Assembly: GCA_027486585.1 (NCBI GenBank)
Contig: JAIXOU010000106.1
Coordinates: 62,001-126,000 of the forward strand
From: Verrucomicrobiaceae bacterium
Lineage (GTDB): Bacteria; Verrucomicrobiota; Verrucomicrobiia; Verrucomicrobiales; Verrucomicrobiaceae
Direction of reading: 5' to 3'
Length of the DNA: 64,000 nucleotides
The position numbers and the translations under genes are program-made. Positions 9,146 through 17,648 of this stretch are shown one piece after another. Position 1 is the stretch's first letter. Every line of letters starts with the position of its first letter. Below the pieces are notes generated by a model. It was not told the DNA's origin. It made no database searches and was given only the letters and a program-made list of their open reading frames with translations.

Positions 9146-10702
9146 ATGTCATCGAATTCTCAATCGGGCAGTCCAGTGCTTGTTATTATAGGTGGGACTT
9201 TTGTGATGCTTTACATCGCAGCGTCAGTCTTGCTTTCTGGAGGCAATACAATGGGCAGCATGTTTTTTTACATGCTGATATTCAGTGGCGTTCTAGGAAT
9301 CATCGCCCCACGAAAAGCATTCTTCTTATTTTTGTTTCAATGTGGTTATCTGGATTTAGCGAAGCGTTTGATGGTGATGGCAGGAGACGTAGGTGTTGAA
9401 GATCTCTATTGGGTTCTTGGCATCGCGCCGATCACTGTGTGCGGCATCACCGCTGGGCTTGTCATACGTATTTTTTATGGTCAAATTCCGGCCGGTCGCA
9501 GCGATGTGCTCCGGCTTTGTCTTGCCGTATGTATCATTACTGCAGGTGCTCTTATTACTTACAAAGGCGGCGGCGGCTTTAGCAGTGTCGCCAAGACAGT
9601 AACGGACGCCTACTTGTACTCGCTTCTCGTCTTCGTTGTACCGTTACTTTTCTCGACAACGCTCGAAGTGCGGCGTCTGTGGAACGTGGTATTCTTGATC
9701 TTTGTGCCTGTTGCAATCTACGGCATTTATCAACAGCTGGTGGGGTTCCAAGAATTTGAATTGGAATACCTTCGCACAGGATTGAGCATTGAGATTAAAC
9801 AGCTCTATACAGAACGTGTGCGTGCCTTTAGCACACTCAATTCTCCGACCTCACTCTCTCTAATCATGTCAGAGCTAGCTGCTGTGGTGGCATTGCTCTC
9901 AGGGACTGCATTCGCGACTCGATTTAAACGACACCGCTTCAAACATGGATTTCCAATTCTTTTAGCGATCACTCTTTTCTGCCTTTTTTGTGCAGCTTGG
10001 CTAGCCAGTACAGTGAGGGTTGGAATAATGGTTGTGCCAATTTCGATCACTGCGGTGATCCTCTTTCGTGGCCAACGATCAACTTTCCTTTTTTATCTTT
10101 TCAGCATTTCGATTTTTGCCTCGCTGATAGCCGTCGCACCTTATATTTTGATGAATATTGAAGGTTGGACCATGCGGATGCATGAGTGGGTTGGTGACAA
10201 TGAGTTCATGGCCAATTTGCTCGACGCTAATACCTACAAAGATCGACTGATGGGATTTGTTAATGTGTTGGGAAATCCAGACGCATACACATTGCTGGGA
10301 AAAGGCGGCGCAGACACAACTGGTGAATTTTACAATCATGATCCCCTCAGTAATGCCTTATTAAAATTCGGCGTATTGCCGTTAGCTTGCATTTTATTGG
10401 GATTATCTAAAGTGCTCATTTATCTGCACCAATCCATTTGGAGAATCGCAGATCATGATTCACGTAGAATGGCGACCATTTGTTTAGCCGTTGTTGCTGG
10501 ATCAGTGGCAGTCTCCATGGTGGGGGGAAATTTAATTTCCAGTTTTCCAGGCAATGTTTTTCTAACGATGCCCATTGGAATGGTGTTGGCTATACGGGGA
10601 GAAGATGAACGGCGGCGAAAAGAACAAGCTGCACAAAATGCGTTGCCTATACCCCCTTCACAATGGCAGAGGCCTTGGGCTCTGGGTCGCCCTGCAGCAT
10701 AG
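9146..10702 (+). CDS. O-antigen ligase/polymerase-like polytopic membrane protein
   Basis: A 518-residue inner-membrane protein with about eleven hydrophobic segments and a large hydrophilic loop around residues 345-400, the layout of WaaL ligases and Wzy polymerases. The block RAFSTLNSPTSLSLIMSELA near residue 230 resembles the conserved region of exopolysaccharide polymerases. The C-terminus is a basic proline-rich tail. In this locus it most likely polymerises repeat units or transfers glycan to an acceptor. Sequence alone cannot separate ligase from polymerase. The gene starts 19 bases after the previous stop. Confidence 0.72.
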   Translation: MSSNSQSGSPVLVIIGGTFVMLYIAASVLLSGGNTMGSMFFYMLIFSGVLGIIAPRKAFFLFLFQCGYLDLAKRLMVMAGDVGVEDLYWVLGIAPITVCGITAGLVIRIFYGQIPAGRSDVLRLCLAVCIITAGALITYKGGGGFSSVAKTVTDAYLYSLLVFVVPLLFSTTLEVRRLWNVVFLIFVPVAIYGIYQQLVGFQEFELEYLRTGLSIEIKQLYTERVRAFSTLNSPTSLSLIMSELAAVVALLSGTAFATRFKRHRFKHGFPILLAITLFCLFCAAWLASTVRVGIMVVPISITAVILFRGQRSTFLFYLFSISIFASLIAVAPYILMNIEGWTMRMHEWVGDNEFMANLLDANTYKDRLMGFVNVLGNPDAYTLLGKGGADTTGEFYNHDPLSNALLKFGVLPLACILLGLSKVLIYLHQSIWRIADHDSRRMATICLAVVAGSVAVSMVGGNLISSFPGNVFLTMPIGMVLAIRGEDERRRKEQAAQNALPIPPSQWQRPWALGRPAA

Positions 10703-10726
10703 TAACTCATGGGTTTTTGTCCCGCG

Positions 10727-11818
10727 ATGAATATAGCCATCCTCACACGCGCCAGAGCGCCTTATCTTCGAGCGCTGCAAGAGGCGCTTGCCGAAAGCAT
10801 TCTAAAGGATGGGGAACTTCATCTACTCTGGCCAACGCACCAAACTTCTGATTTTAACGACGCAGATGTGACCCCTAAGAGCAGCAATGCCACGGTCCAT
10901 TCCATCGCCACCCCTTTTATTCGATTCCTCAAAAATCCTCCCTCCATTTCTCTATGGGTAAAACTAGCATCACTCAAGCCTGCGCTTATCTGGATTCATG
11001 AGTTTAGCCCTTACACCTTGATGGGCATTTTTTATGCAAAGTGGACCGGAGTGCCTGTCGTCGTCTCTACTGAAGTAGGCTGTGCGAATGCTTCGTTTTT
11101 TCCGCTGCTTGTTCGAGCTTGGCACGGCTTTTGGGGACACTTTGTAGATGGCATCATTGCTTGTTCACCAGCTGCTCATTTGCCTTTATGCGGAGAAAAG
11201 TTACCACTAATTGCGGCTTATCATGCAATCGATAGCCGGAATTTTGTGCCTAAGTCAGTCAAGCCAGAGCCCATTATCACGACCTTTGTTTTCGTGGGTC
11301 ACTTGGTTCATAGGAAAGGCATCGATCTACTACTCGATGCCAGCCTGCAACTCCGGCAACGAGGTGTGACACAGTTTAAGGTACTCTTCATCGGTCGTGA
11401 CAAGGATGGCTGGGCAGAAAAGGAAACTCAGCGTCGCGGGTTGGATCAGATCGTGGACTTCAAAGGCTTCCTATCAGGGGATGCATTAAGGCAGGCAATT
11501 TGTGAGGCTGATGTCTTTGTTCTGCCTACACGCCAAGATACCTATGCCGCCGTCGTGCATGAAGCAGCATGTTTGGGTATGCCGCTGCTCATTAGTCGTC
11601 ATGCAGGTGCCTGCATGGCTCTGGTAGAAGAGGCTGTTTCTGGATTTAGCTTTTTGCCAGAAGACACAGACGAATTTGCAGCGGCCATGGAACGAATGCT
11701 GTCTTTTGAGACACGCTTAATCTTGAGTCGTGGCGCTAGACTAATCGGAGAAAAGAATTCAAGTCACATTCGCGGGCCTGCGCTAAGAGCATGGTTCAAG
11801 GAAAACTACGGAGTATGA
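10727..11818 (+). CDS. Family 4 glycosyltransferase
   Basis: GT-B fold retaining glycosyltransferase. The C-terminal domain holds the typical FVFVGHLVHRKGIDLLLDA block and the donor-binding LPTRQDTYAAVVHEAACLG segment, a variant of the E-x7-E motif. I start at ATG 10727, where the protein begins MNIAILTRARAPYLRAL, a normal first beta strand; an in-frame ATG at 10709 would add six residues. It overlaps the next gene by four bases (ATGA). Substrates unknown. Confidence 0.85.
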   Translation: MNIAILTRARAPYLRALQEALAESILKDGELHLLWPTHQTSDFNDADVTPKSSNATVHSIATPFIRFLKNPPSISLWVKLASLKPALIWIHEFSPYTLMGIFYAKWTGVPVVVSTEVGCANASFFPLLVRAWHGFWGHFVDGIIACSPAAHLPLCGEKLPLIAAYHAIDSRNFVPKSVKPEPIITTFVFVGHLVHRKGIDLLLDASLQLRQRGVTQFKVLFIGRDKDGWAEKETQRRGLDQIVDFKGFLSGDALRQAICEADVFVLPTRQDTYAAVVHEAACLGMPLLISRHAGACMALVEEAVSGFSFLPEDTDEFAAAMERMLSFETRLILSRGARLIGEKNSSHIRGPALRAWFKENYGV

Positions 11819-12909
11819 AAAGCATTCTGTTTGCTCCCGTTTTAAAGTCTGAACATTGGACTAGCATTGATCTACAGCAGCTCAATATCCTAGAGGCTTT
11901 AGAAAAGCACCATCCAGAATTAAGTGTTTCGATTTTAGATCTACCCGAACAATGGGCCAATATCCCGATGGGCAGAAGGCTGTTAAGAGACTTTTATTAT
12001 CCTGCACTTATCCGCTCGGAATGTGCACAGCGGAGCCACCTTCTTCATATTGGTGACCATAGTTACGGTCATCTCTGCCGTAGCCACCAGCCATGCGTGA
12101 TTAACTGCAATGATCTCCATCATCTCGTTTCTCCTGATCTTCGTGGGGTTTCGCTTTGGCGCTGGCGCCAGAGAGTGCAGCAGCTTCATCACGCTAGCCG
12201 AGTGCTCACTATTAGCGAACATCTTGCGGTGGAGGTGAAAGAACATCTCAAATTATCTGACGAACAAGTCACCGCACTGCCTAGCGGAATCGATACTGAT
12301 GTTTTCCAGACTCATTCAAACTCGCTAGATCAGGCGTTGGCGCTTCTGCCCGAGCTAGCTGGGGTGCGTCAGAATCATTATTTAGTGACCAATATTGGCA
12401 CGAATATTCCAAGGAAAAATATTCCGACTCTGCTGCGTGCTCTTCATAATCTCATTAATCACTATCGAGTTCCCGTCAAACTTTTGAAAGCAGGCCCTGC
12501 GCTGGCTTCTAGCCACCACGCTGCCCTCATTGATGAGCTTAACCTTGTGGATCACGTCATTGATCTCGGGGCGCTTCCAGCTCCAAAGGTAGCTGCTCTC
12601 TGCCATCTTTCTCATGCTCTTTCTTTCCCGAGCCTTTACGAAGGATTTGGTCGGCCGACTATTGAAGCCCAGGCATGCAGCTTACCCTGCGTTTTATCAG
12701 ATTCATCCTGCATGAAAGAAGTGGGGGGCGATGCAGCCTTGTATCATGCTCCTTTAGACTTTGAATGTCTGGCTAGTCATCTCCACTCCTGTCTAACGAA
12801 TGATGATCATCGTCGAGTACTCATCAGACGAGGTCTGGAAAACGCCAAACGATTTAGCTGGGAAAAGTATGCACAGAAACTAGTCCAAGTTTATTCTGAA
12901 CTTTGGTAG
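11815..12909 (+). CDS. Family 4 glycosyltransferase
   Basis: Second GT-B enzyme, 364 residues from ATG 11815, which overlaps the stop of the previous gene. Motifs include NIGTNIPRKNIPTLLRALHN near the domain junction and SFPSLYEGFGRPTIEAQACS, the canonical E-x7-E nucleotide-sugar site of GT4 mannosyl- and glucosyltransferases. A longer frame from 11791 exists but would use residues encoded by the end of the neighbouring gene. The pair probably adds consecutive sugars to the same repeat unit. Confidence 0.88.
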   Translation: MKSILFAPVLKSEHWTSIDLQQLNILEALEKHHPELSVSILDLPEQWANIPMGRRLLRDFYYPALIRSECAQRSHLLHIGDHSYGHLCRSHQPCVINCNDLHHLVSPDLRGVSLWRWRQRVQQLHHASRVLTISEHLAVEVKEHLKLSDEQVTALPSGIDTDVFQTHSNSLDQALALLPELAGVRQNHYLVTNIGTNIPRKNIPTLLRALHNLINHYRVPVKLLKAGPALASSHHAALIDELNLVDHVIDLGALPAPKVAALCHLSHALSFPSLYEGFGRPTIEAQACSLPCVLSDSSCMKEVGGDAALYHAPLDFECLASHLHSCLTNDDHRRVLIRRGLENAKRFSWEKYAQKLVQVYSELW

Positions 12910-12960
12910 TCTTCTGCAGTGTTGTGAACTCGAAGTATTTCCCTTTTACTTGGTAATGTG

Positions 12961-14652
12961 ATGGCCAATACGACTCAATACCCAAAGGTTAACTTTGGAA
13001 TAATTCTCGGTGTGCTGGCATTTATCTTGGCCTTACTCACCGGCTATCAGCCTTATGCAGCAGGCTACGGCGATTTTCGGCGGACGCTGATGGAAGAGCT
13101 GCTCATGCGCTGGAAAGATCCGACTTGGCAGCATGGCTTTTTGGCACCGTTCATTGCTGGGTGGTTAGTGTTTCGACAAAAGGAAAGCCTGACTGCCTTG
13201 AAGCTCAATCGTAGCATACTAGGCTTGGTTGTCGTCGTCTTTGCTCTCTTCTCGTATTACGGTGGATACAAGGCTAACAATTATTACATGGGAGCCATTT
13301 CGATTCAGCTTTTTCTAGCTGGATTTGTTCTTTCTACACTTGGCTGGAATCATGTGCGGGCACTTGTGTTTCCCTGGCTCATCCTGGGTTTTATGTGGCC
13401 GCTCGTTTTTCTTGAAGACGGGGTTTCTTATCGCTTGCGTGTCTTGATGGTGGAAAGTGTTACTCTGGTGCTCAATGGCATCGGTCTGGAGACTTTACGC
13501 ACCGGCACAGGACTGACTTCAGCAGCCACGGCACATCATGCCATGGGCGAGCTTTTTAGCCTCAAAGTCGATGGACCATGCAGCGGCATGAGATCCCTTT
13601 TTGCGTTGTTGATGGTTGCCGCGCTTTTTGGGTATTTCCGTCAGCACACCTTACTGCGGCGTTTGTTTTTATTTCTCTGTGCTTTGCCCCTGGCGGTGGT
13701 GGCAAACATGGCGCGTATCTTTATTCTGATTGGTGGGTCGATGCTGTTTGGCCAAGATTTTGCCGTTGGCAATGAGACTCAGGAGGTCAGCACTTTTCAT
13801 TTCCTATCGGGTATTGCAGTTTACCTCGTGGCTCTTGCTGGATTGCAAAGTCTCTCCTTACTCATGAATCGGTTTCTCGGGAAAGGATTCAAGGCGGCCA
13901 AGATAGCGGATGTAGTCCAGCAAGATGCAATTCAAAACCAATCGTCTTTGCTGCCATCGGCTATTTGTTTGGCGCTCACTATTCTTACCCTGTGTGCTTG
14001 CCAGATTTCCCCCGCCGTGCGTGCAGGTGAATCAGCTGGAGTGATCATGGAGCTTCCCAGCGGAGTCGGGCGCTTTTTGGGTGATCCATTGGAGCCGGAT
14101 AAAGTGGAAAAAGAACTACTGCCACCCGACACTCAACTCGTGAAAATGCGTTACCGCAGCCCTGGAGGGAATCCTGAAACTTGCGACATGGCCAATGTGA
14201 CCATCGTGCTTGCAGGAGCTGAGAGACGCAGCATTCATCGCCCAGAAGTCTGCTTAGATGGTCAGGGTTGGACACTTCTAGAGTCAACCATCGTGCCTAT
14301 AGAAATCACGCCTGGACACATCTTAAACGTTAAAGACCTTCATATCTCCCGTGAAGTGGTTCGAGCTGACAATACGAAATCCACGCTCAGTGCCCACTAT
14401 CTCTACTGGTTCGTTGGCACGGATGTCACCACTCCTAGCAATTGGACGCGTATTTGGTTAAGCACTTGGGATAATATCACCCGCAGTGTCAATCACCGCT
14501 GGGCTTACCCAAGTGTCACAGTTTGGGTCACTGATAACTTAGACCCAAAAGAATCAGGTCAACGCAAACGCTCGTCGGCTGAATCTATAGCGCTGGCTAC
14601 TGAACTCATTCGTGAACTTGTTCCAAAATTCCAAACGCAATTCCACCCATGA
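12961..14652 (+). CDS. Exosortase fused to an EpsI domain
   Basis: Polytopic inner-membrane transpeptidase-like enzyme that cleaves the C-terminal PEP-CTERM sorting signal of exported proteins. The exosortase domain (residues about 15-310) carries the catalytic triad in its usual settings: Cys207 in [10 protein letters not shown], Arg252 in ANMARIFIL and His280 in STFHFLSG. Residues about 330-563 form the EpsI-type domain often found fused or adjacent, with [15 protein letters not shown] 12958 directly precedes ATG 12961; I take the ATG. A PEP-CTERM protein is encoded 1.2 kb downstream, and the setting in a polysaccharide locus is characteristic for this system. Confidence 0.92.
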   Translation: MANTTQYPKVNFGIILGVLAFILALLTGYQPYAAGYGDFRRTLMEELLMRWKDPTWQHGFLAPFIAGWLVFRQKESLTALKLNRSILGLVVVVFALFSYYGGYKANNYYMGAISIQLFLAGFVLSTLGWNHVRALVFPWLILGFMWPLVFLEDGVSYRLRVLMVESVTLVLNGIGLETLRTGTGLTSAATAHHAMGELFSLKVDGPCSGMRSLFALLMVAALFGYFRQHTLLRRLFLFLCALPLAVVANMARIFILIGGSMLFGQDFAVGNETQEVSTFHFLSGIAVYLVALAGLQSLSLLMNRFLGKGFKAAKIADVVQQDAIQNQSSLLPSAICLALTILTLCACQISPAVRAGESAGVIMELPSGVGRFLGDPLEPDKVEKELLPPDTQLVKMRYRSPGGNPETCDMANVTIVLAGAERRSIHRPEVCLDGQGWTLLESTIVPIEITPGHILNVKDLHISREVVRADNTKSTLSAHYLYWFVGTDVTTPSNWTRIWLSTWDNITRSVNHRWAYPSVTVWVTDNLDPKESGQRKRSSAESIALATELIRELVPKFQTQFHP

Positions 14653-15821
14653 GCACGCTAGACACAAATAAACCTACCGAACGATTTGATGATGACATGG
14701 TCTTGTTTATCGATCTTTTGCGTGGGGTCGCGGCCATCATGGTCATGTTCGGCCATGCTTTGGATTTAAGTACAGCTTCGACCTTCAGTTGGGATCTTCA
14801 CCAAAATCCGCCTTTTTGGTGCCTGATTCGTTCTTCCATCGGCAATGGTGCTTTCTGGGTCTGGTGCTTTTTCATCATTTCAGGGATGTGTATCCATCAA
14901 TCCATCGCCCGAAGTGTTGAGACTAAGACCTTCCGCTGGCGCAATTATATTGTGGGCCGGATCACTCGGATTTATCCACTCTTTTTGCTTGGTTTAGTTT
15001 TAGCCTATATCGCTTGGATTTTACCAGAGGATTGGGGGGACATTGCTTCGCGTAACAGTCGCCCTTGGCCTCAACTCGCGGCTAGCTTTTTGAGCCTTCA
15101 GATCTTTACCACACCTTTTCCGGCGTTTGAGACTTCTTGGAGTTTGAGCTGTGAAATGGTCTATTATGCCGTTTGGCCAATCTTATTGTTGTCCTTTCGG
15201 GGGAATGGCTCGCGTGCTGCGATTTTTGCTCTTTTCGGGAGTTGCCTCACTTTGATTGCCATTGCAGCCGCATGGCAGTTTTCTGAGCGACTCAGCTCCA
15301 GTGCAGCTTTGGATGGACTTTGGACGACTGTTTTCCTGTTCCCGCTTTGGGCTGGAGGTGCTTGGCTCGGTGCTAACTGGAGATCTGTTCGCGAGCGCAT
15401 GACGACAAGACTTTGGGTCGCTTCAATCATCATCTGTTTTTCAGCTGAAGTTCTTTTTGTTATCTTTAAATTTCATGTTTATCCAGGTTGGGCACTCAAC
15501 ATTCCCGCTTGGGTCGCTGCTCCAGGACTGTTACTATTCTTGGGCGGGGTTTCCCGTTTTAATCTTTCTCAAAAGCCTAGATGGAAACCAGCTTGCGAGT
15601 GGCTGGGGAGATTTAGTTACCCTTGTTACATCCTGCACATGCAGCTGCTCCTGATCTGGCACCATTTCTTGATTCAATGGCTGCCTAAATCCCTCAGCAG
15701 CCAACCGTTTGTGTACATGCTCTGCCTGCTCCTACCACTGCTAGCGCTCATGGCCGTCGTGGGTCCATGGATGGAGTCACAGATCATGTCTTGGAGATCC
15801 CAGCTTTTGAAAAAAATTTGA
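14649..15821 (+). CDS. Acyltransferase 3 family membrane protein
   Basis: Second OafA/YrhL-type membrane O-acyltransferase of the locus, 390 residues with about ten hydrophobic segments. The N-terminal motif [19 protein letters not shown] bears the conserved arginine and histidine, and [17 protein letters not shown] near residue 163 matches the second family block. Its start overlaps the exosortase stop by four bases. It probably acylates a sugar of the locus polymer, but could act on a lipid. It is last before an 87-base AT-rich gap that precedes the PEP-CTERM gene. Confidence 0.88.
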   Translation: MSTLDTNKPTERFDDDMVLFIDLLRGVAAIMVMFGHALDLSTASTFSWDLHQNPPFWCLIRSSIGNGAFWVWCFFIISGMCIHQSIARSVETKTFRWRNYIVGRITRIYPLFLLGLVLAYIAWILPEDWGDIASRNSRPWPQLAASFLSLQIFTTPFPAFETSWSLSCEMVYYAVWPILLLSFRGNGSRAAIFALFGSCLTLIAIAAAWQFSERLSSSAALDGLWTTVFLFPLWAGGAWLGANWRSVRERMTTRLWVASIIICFSAEVLFVIFKFHVYPGWALNIPAWVAAPGLLLFLGGVSRFNLSQKPRWKPACEWLGRFSYPCYILHMQLLLIWHHFLIQWLPKSLSSQPFVYMLCLLLPLLALMAVVGPWMESQIMSWRSQLLKKI

Positions 15822-15908
15822 TGGTGCATTCACAACCAATTGTTTCGGAAAGCTAAATATTTAAAATTAGCCTTGCATGGTTATTAAAATTATAGTAATC
15901 GTTGTATT

Positions 15909-16760
15909 ATGACATTCAAACTAATCCCTTTCATTGCCCTTTTTGCGCTTTGCCTCTCGGCTTCAGGCCAGGTTGTTGCTATCAACGGCATTGATCGTGA
16001 TGGCTATGGAGGCACCTATGAAATCAGCGGCAGCGGCTACGATGGCGGGACTTACTGGTGGATGTGTGCCGAACCAATCCCAGGGACCACGGGAGCGGGC
16101 AACGGTCAAGGAATGATCGCCAATTCACTGAGCTTAGCGGGAGGCTGGGACAGACAAAATACGCAAAGGCTTTCTGATTACTCAGCAAATCCAGGGTTTT
16201 ACTCAACCGCCTACACAAGACAAATTGGCATTTTGAGCTACGTGCTAGATACGTATCTCCGATGGGACCTCGCAGGTTCTTTAGGCCGTTTCACAGAGCA
16301 AAGCTCAGTCGCTGGAAATTTTGGCAACAATGACGCCTTCTACAATTCATTCTTCACAGTTCAAAATGTGCTAAACAATCTCTACGGAGCGCCTGGCAAA
16401 ACCGATTTCACCGACATTAGCTCAGGCGAATCGAATCCATTTTCCTTTTTCGAAGGCAATGCAGCTGGCAATGCGGCTGCAATCGCTGCACGGCAGAGTC
16501 TGTTTAACACCATCGTCAATGATGTGGATGGAAAAGCTGGAACGTCATTTTTTGATACGTACGTCGCTCAGGGGACATACATGATTGCTAGCTCCAGTTT
16601 TTCGACTGCCAATAATGGTCTGAGCCCAGAAGATGCGAATAAAAACTGGCAGGATGCACTGATCATCGTAGCACCTGTACCAGAACCAAGTGGTGCGCTC
16701 TTGATTGCCTGCACCGGCCTCGCTTTCATGCTCCGCAGCTTTCGACGGGTGCCCGTCTAG
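15909..16760 (+). CDS. PEP-CTERM sorting-signal protein
   Basis: Secreted protein of 283 residues and probable substrate of the exosortase at 12961. It has an N-terminal signal peptide (residues 1 to about 20, FIALFALCLSASG). The C-terminus is a complete PEP-CTERM signal: VPEPSG at 257-262, a hydrophobic helix, then basic residues (SFRR). The mature body is rich in Gly, Asn, Ser and aromatic residues and has a YEISGSGYDGGTYWWMC stretch. I recognise no catalytic domain, so a structural or matrix role is plausible. The 87-base AT-rich gap before it probably holds its own promoter. Confidence 0.9.
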   Translation: MTFKLIPFIALFALCLSASGQVVAINGIDRDGYGGTYEISGSGYDGGTYWWMCAEPIPGTTGAGNGQGMIANSLSLAGGWDRQNTQRLSDYSANPGFYSTAYTRQIGILSYVLDTYLRWDLAGSLGRFTEQSSVAGNFGNNDAFYNSFFTVQNVLNNLYGAPGKTDFTDISSGESNPFSFFEGNAAGNAAAIAARQSLFNTIVNDVDGKAGTSFFDTYVAQGTYMIASSSFSTANNGLSPEDANKNWQDALIIVAPVPEPSGALLIACTGLAFMLRSFRRVPV

Positions 16761-16815
16761 AACGAAACCCTTGATCGCAGGGTATTTGCAATGGGAAGCG
16801 GATGATTTTTTTTGG

Positions 16816-17634
16816 ATGCCGCCTCAACTGATGACAAAGCGATTACGAGTCGAGCTTCATTGCCATACTTTGGCCTCCAGTGATGGAATGATCACACCCG
16901 ATGGCCTCTTAAAAGCGGCCAATCTTCAAAAATTAGACGCCATAGCGATCACTGATCATGATACGACTGCAGGTGCAATTGAATTTAGGCGCTGGTTTCA
17001 GAAAAAGGGATCGGCCACTCAGATCCTCATCGGCGAAGAGCGGACACTTTCAAACAAGTGTCATTTGATAGGACTCTTTCTGCAACATGATCTAAATTCA
17101 ACGGATCCATTGTTAGTCATGGAGGAAATCCATCAACAAGGCGGACTCGTTTTGGTTCCGCATCCTTGTCGGATCAACGATGGCCTGCTGGGACTGAAAG
17201 GACTGGGCATGGAAGGTTTGGATCAAGCAGATGCTTTTGAGATTCACAACGCCAAAGGCAGCCGGGCAGATAATGACCAATCTCTTCAGATCACGACAGC
17301 GTCGAATCGCTCCTTTTTTGGAGGAAGTGATGCTCACTACGAAGCTGATGTCGGTCAATGCGTGAATGAGATCATTCCGTGTGGCAATATGGAAGAGACA
17401 GTGCGGGCGATGCTGAGAAGAGAAAGTCCATTTCGTATTCTAGCCAAAGCACAGAAACCAAGCGGTGAAGAACGCCGCTATGCGCCTGCTTATTATGCAG
17501 TGAGAAAGTATGCCTCCGTACCGAGACGGATACTACCACTAGCCAAAAAGGTTTACCGTTTTTATTGGAATCAAAAGCATGGCGGCCGGCAGCATGAACT
17601 GTCCGAAATCATCTGTTCAGATAGGGGCCTTTAA
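16816..17634 (+). CDS. PHP-domain metal-dependent phosphoesterase
   Basis: Probable hydrolase of the polymerase-and-histidinol-phosphatase (PHP) fold. The first metal motif is VELHCHTLASSDGM, followed by ITDHDT and, near residue 170, FGGSDAHYE, which give the expected His/Asp ligands. Length is 272 residues from ATG 16816; ATG 16831 is an alternative and neither has a clear Shine-Dalgarno. In polysaccharide loci such proteins may act as phosphatases, including phosphotyrosine phosphatases, but its substrate is unknown. It is followed after 14 bases by the fusion gene at 17649. Confidence 0.8.
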   Translation: MPPQLMTKRLRVELHCHTLASSDGMITPDGLLKAANLQKLDAIAITDHDTTAGAIEFRRWFQKKGSATQILIGEERTLSNKCHLIGLFLQHDLNSTDPLLVMEEIHQQGGLVLVPHPCRINDGLLGLKGLGMEGLDQADAFEIHNAKGSRADNDQSLQITTASNRSFFGGSDAHYEADVGQCVNEIIPCGNMEETVRAMLRRESPFRILAKAQKPSGEERRYAPAYYAVRKYASVPRRILPLAKKVYRFYWNQKHGGRQHELSEIICSDRGL

Positions 17635-17648
17635 AGGTCTAATCAAGG

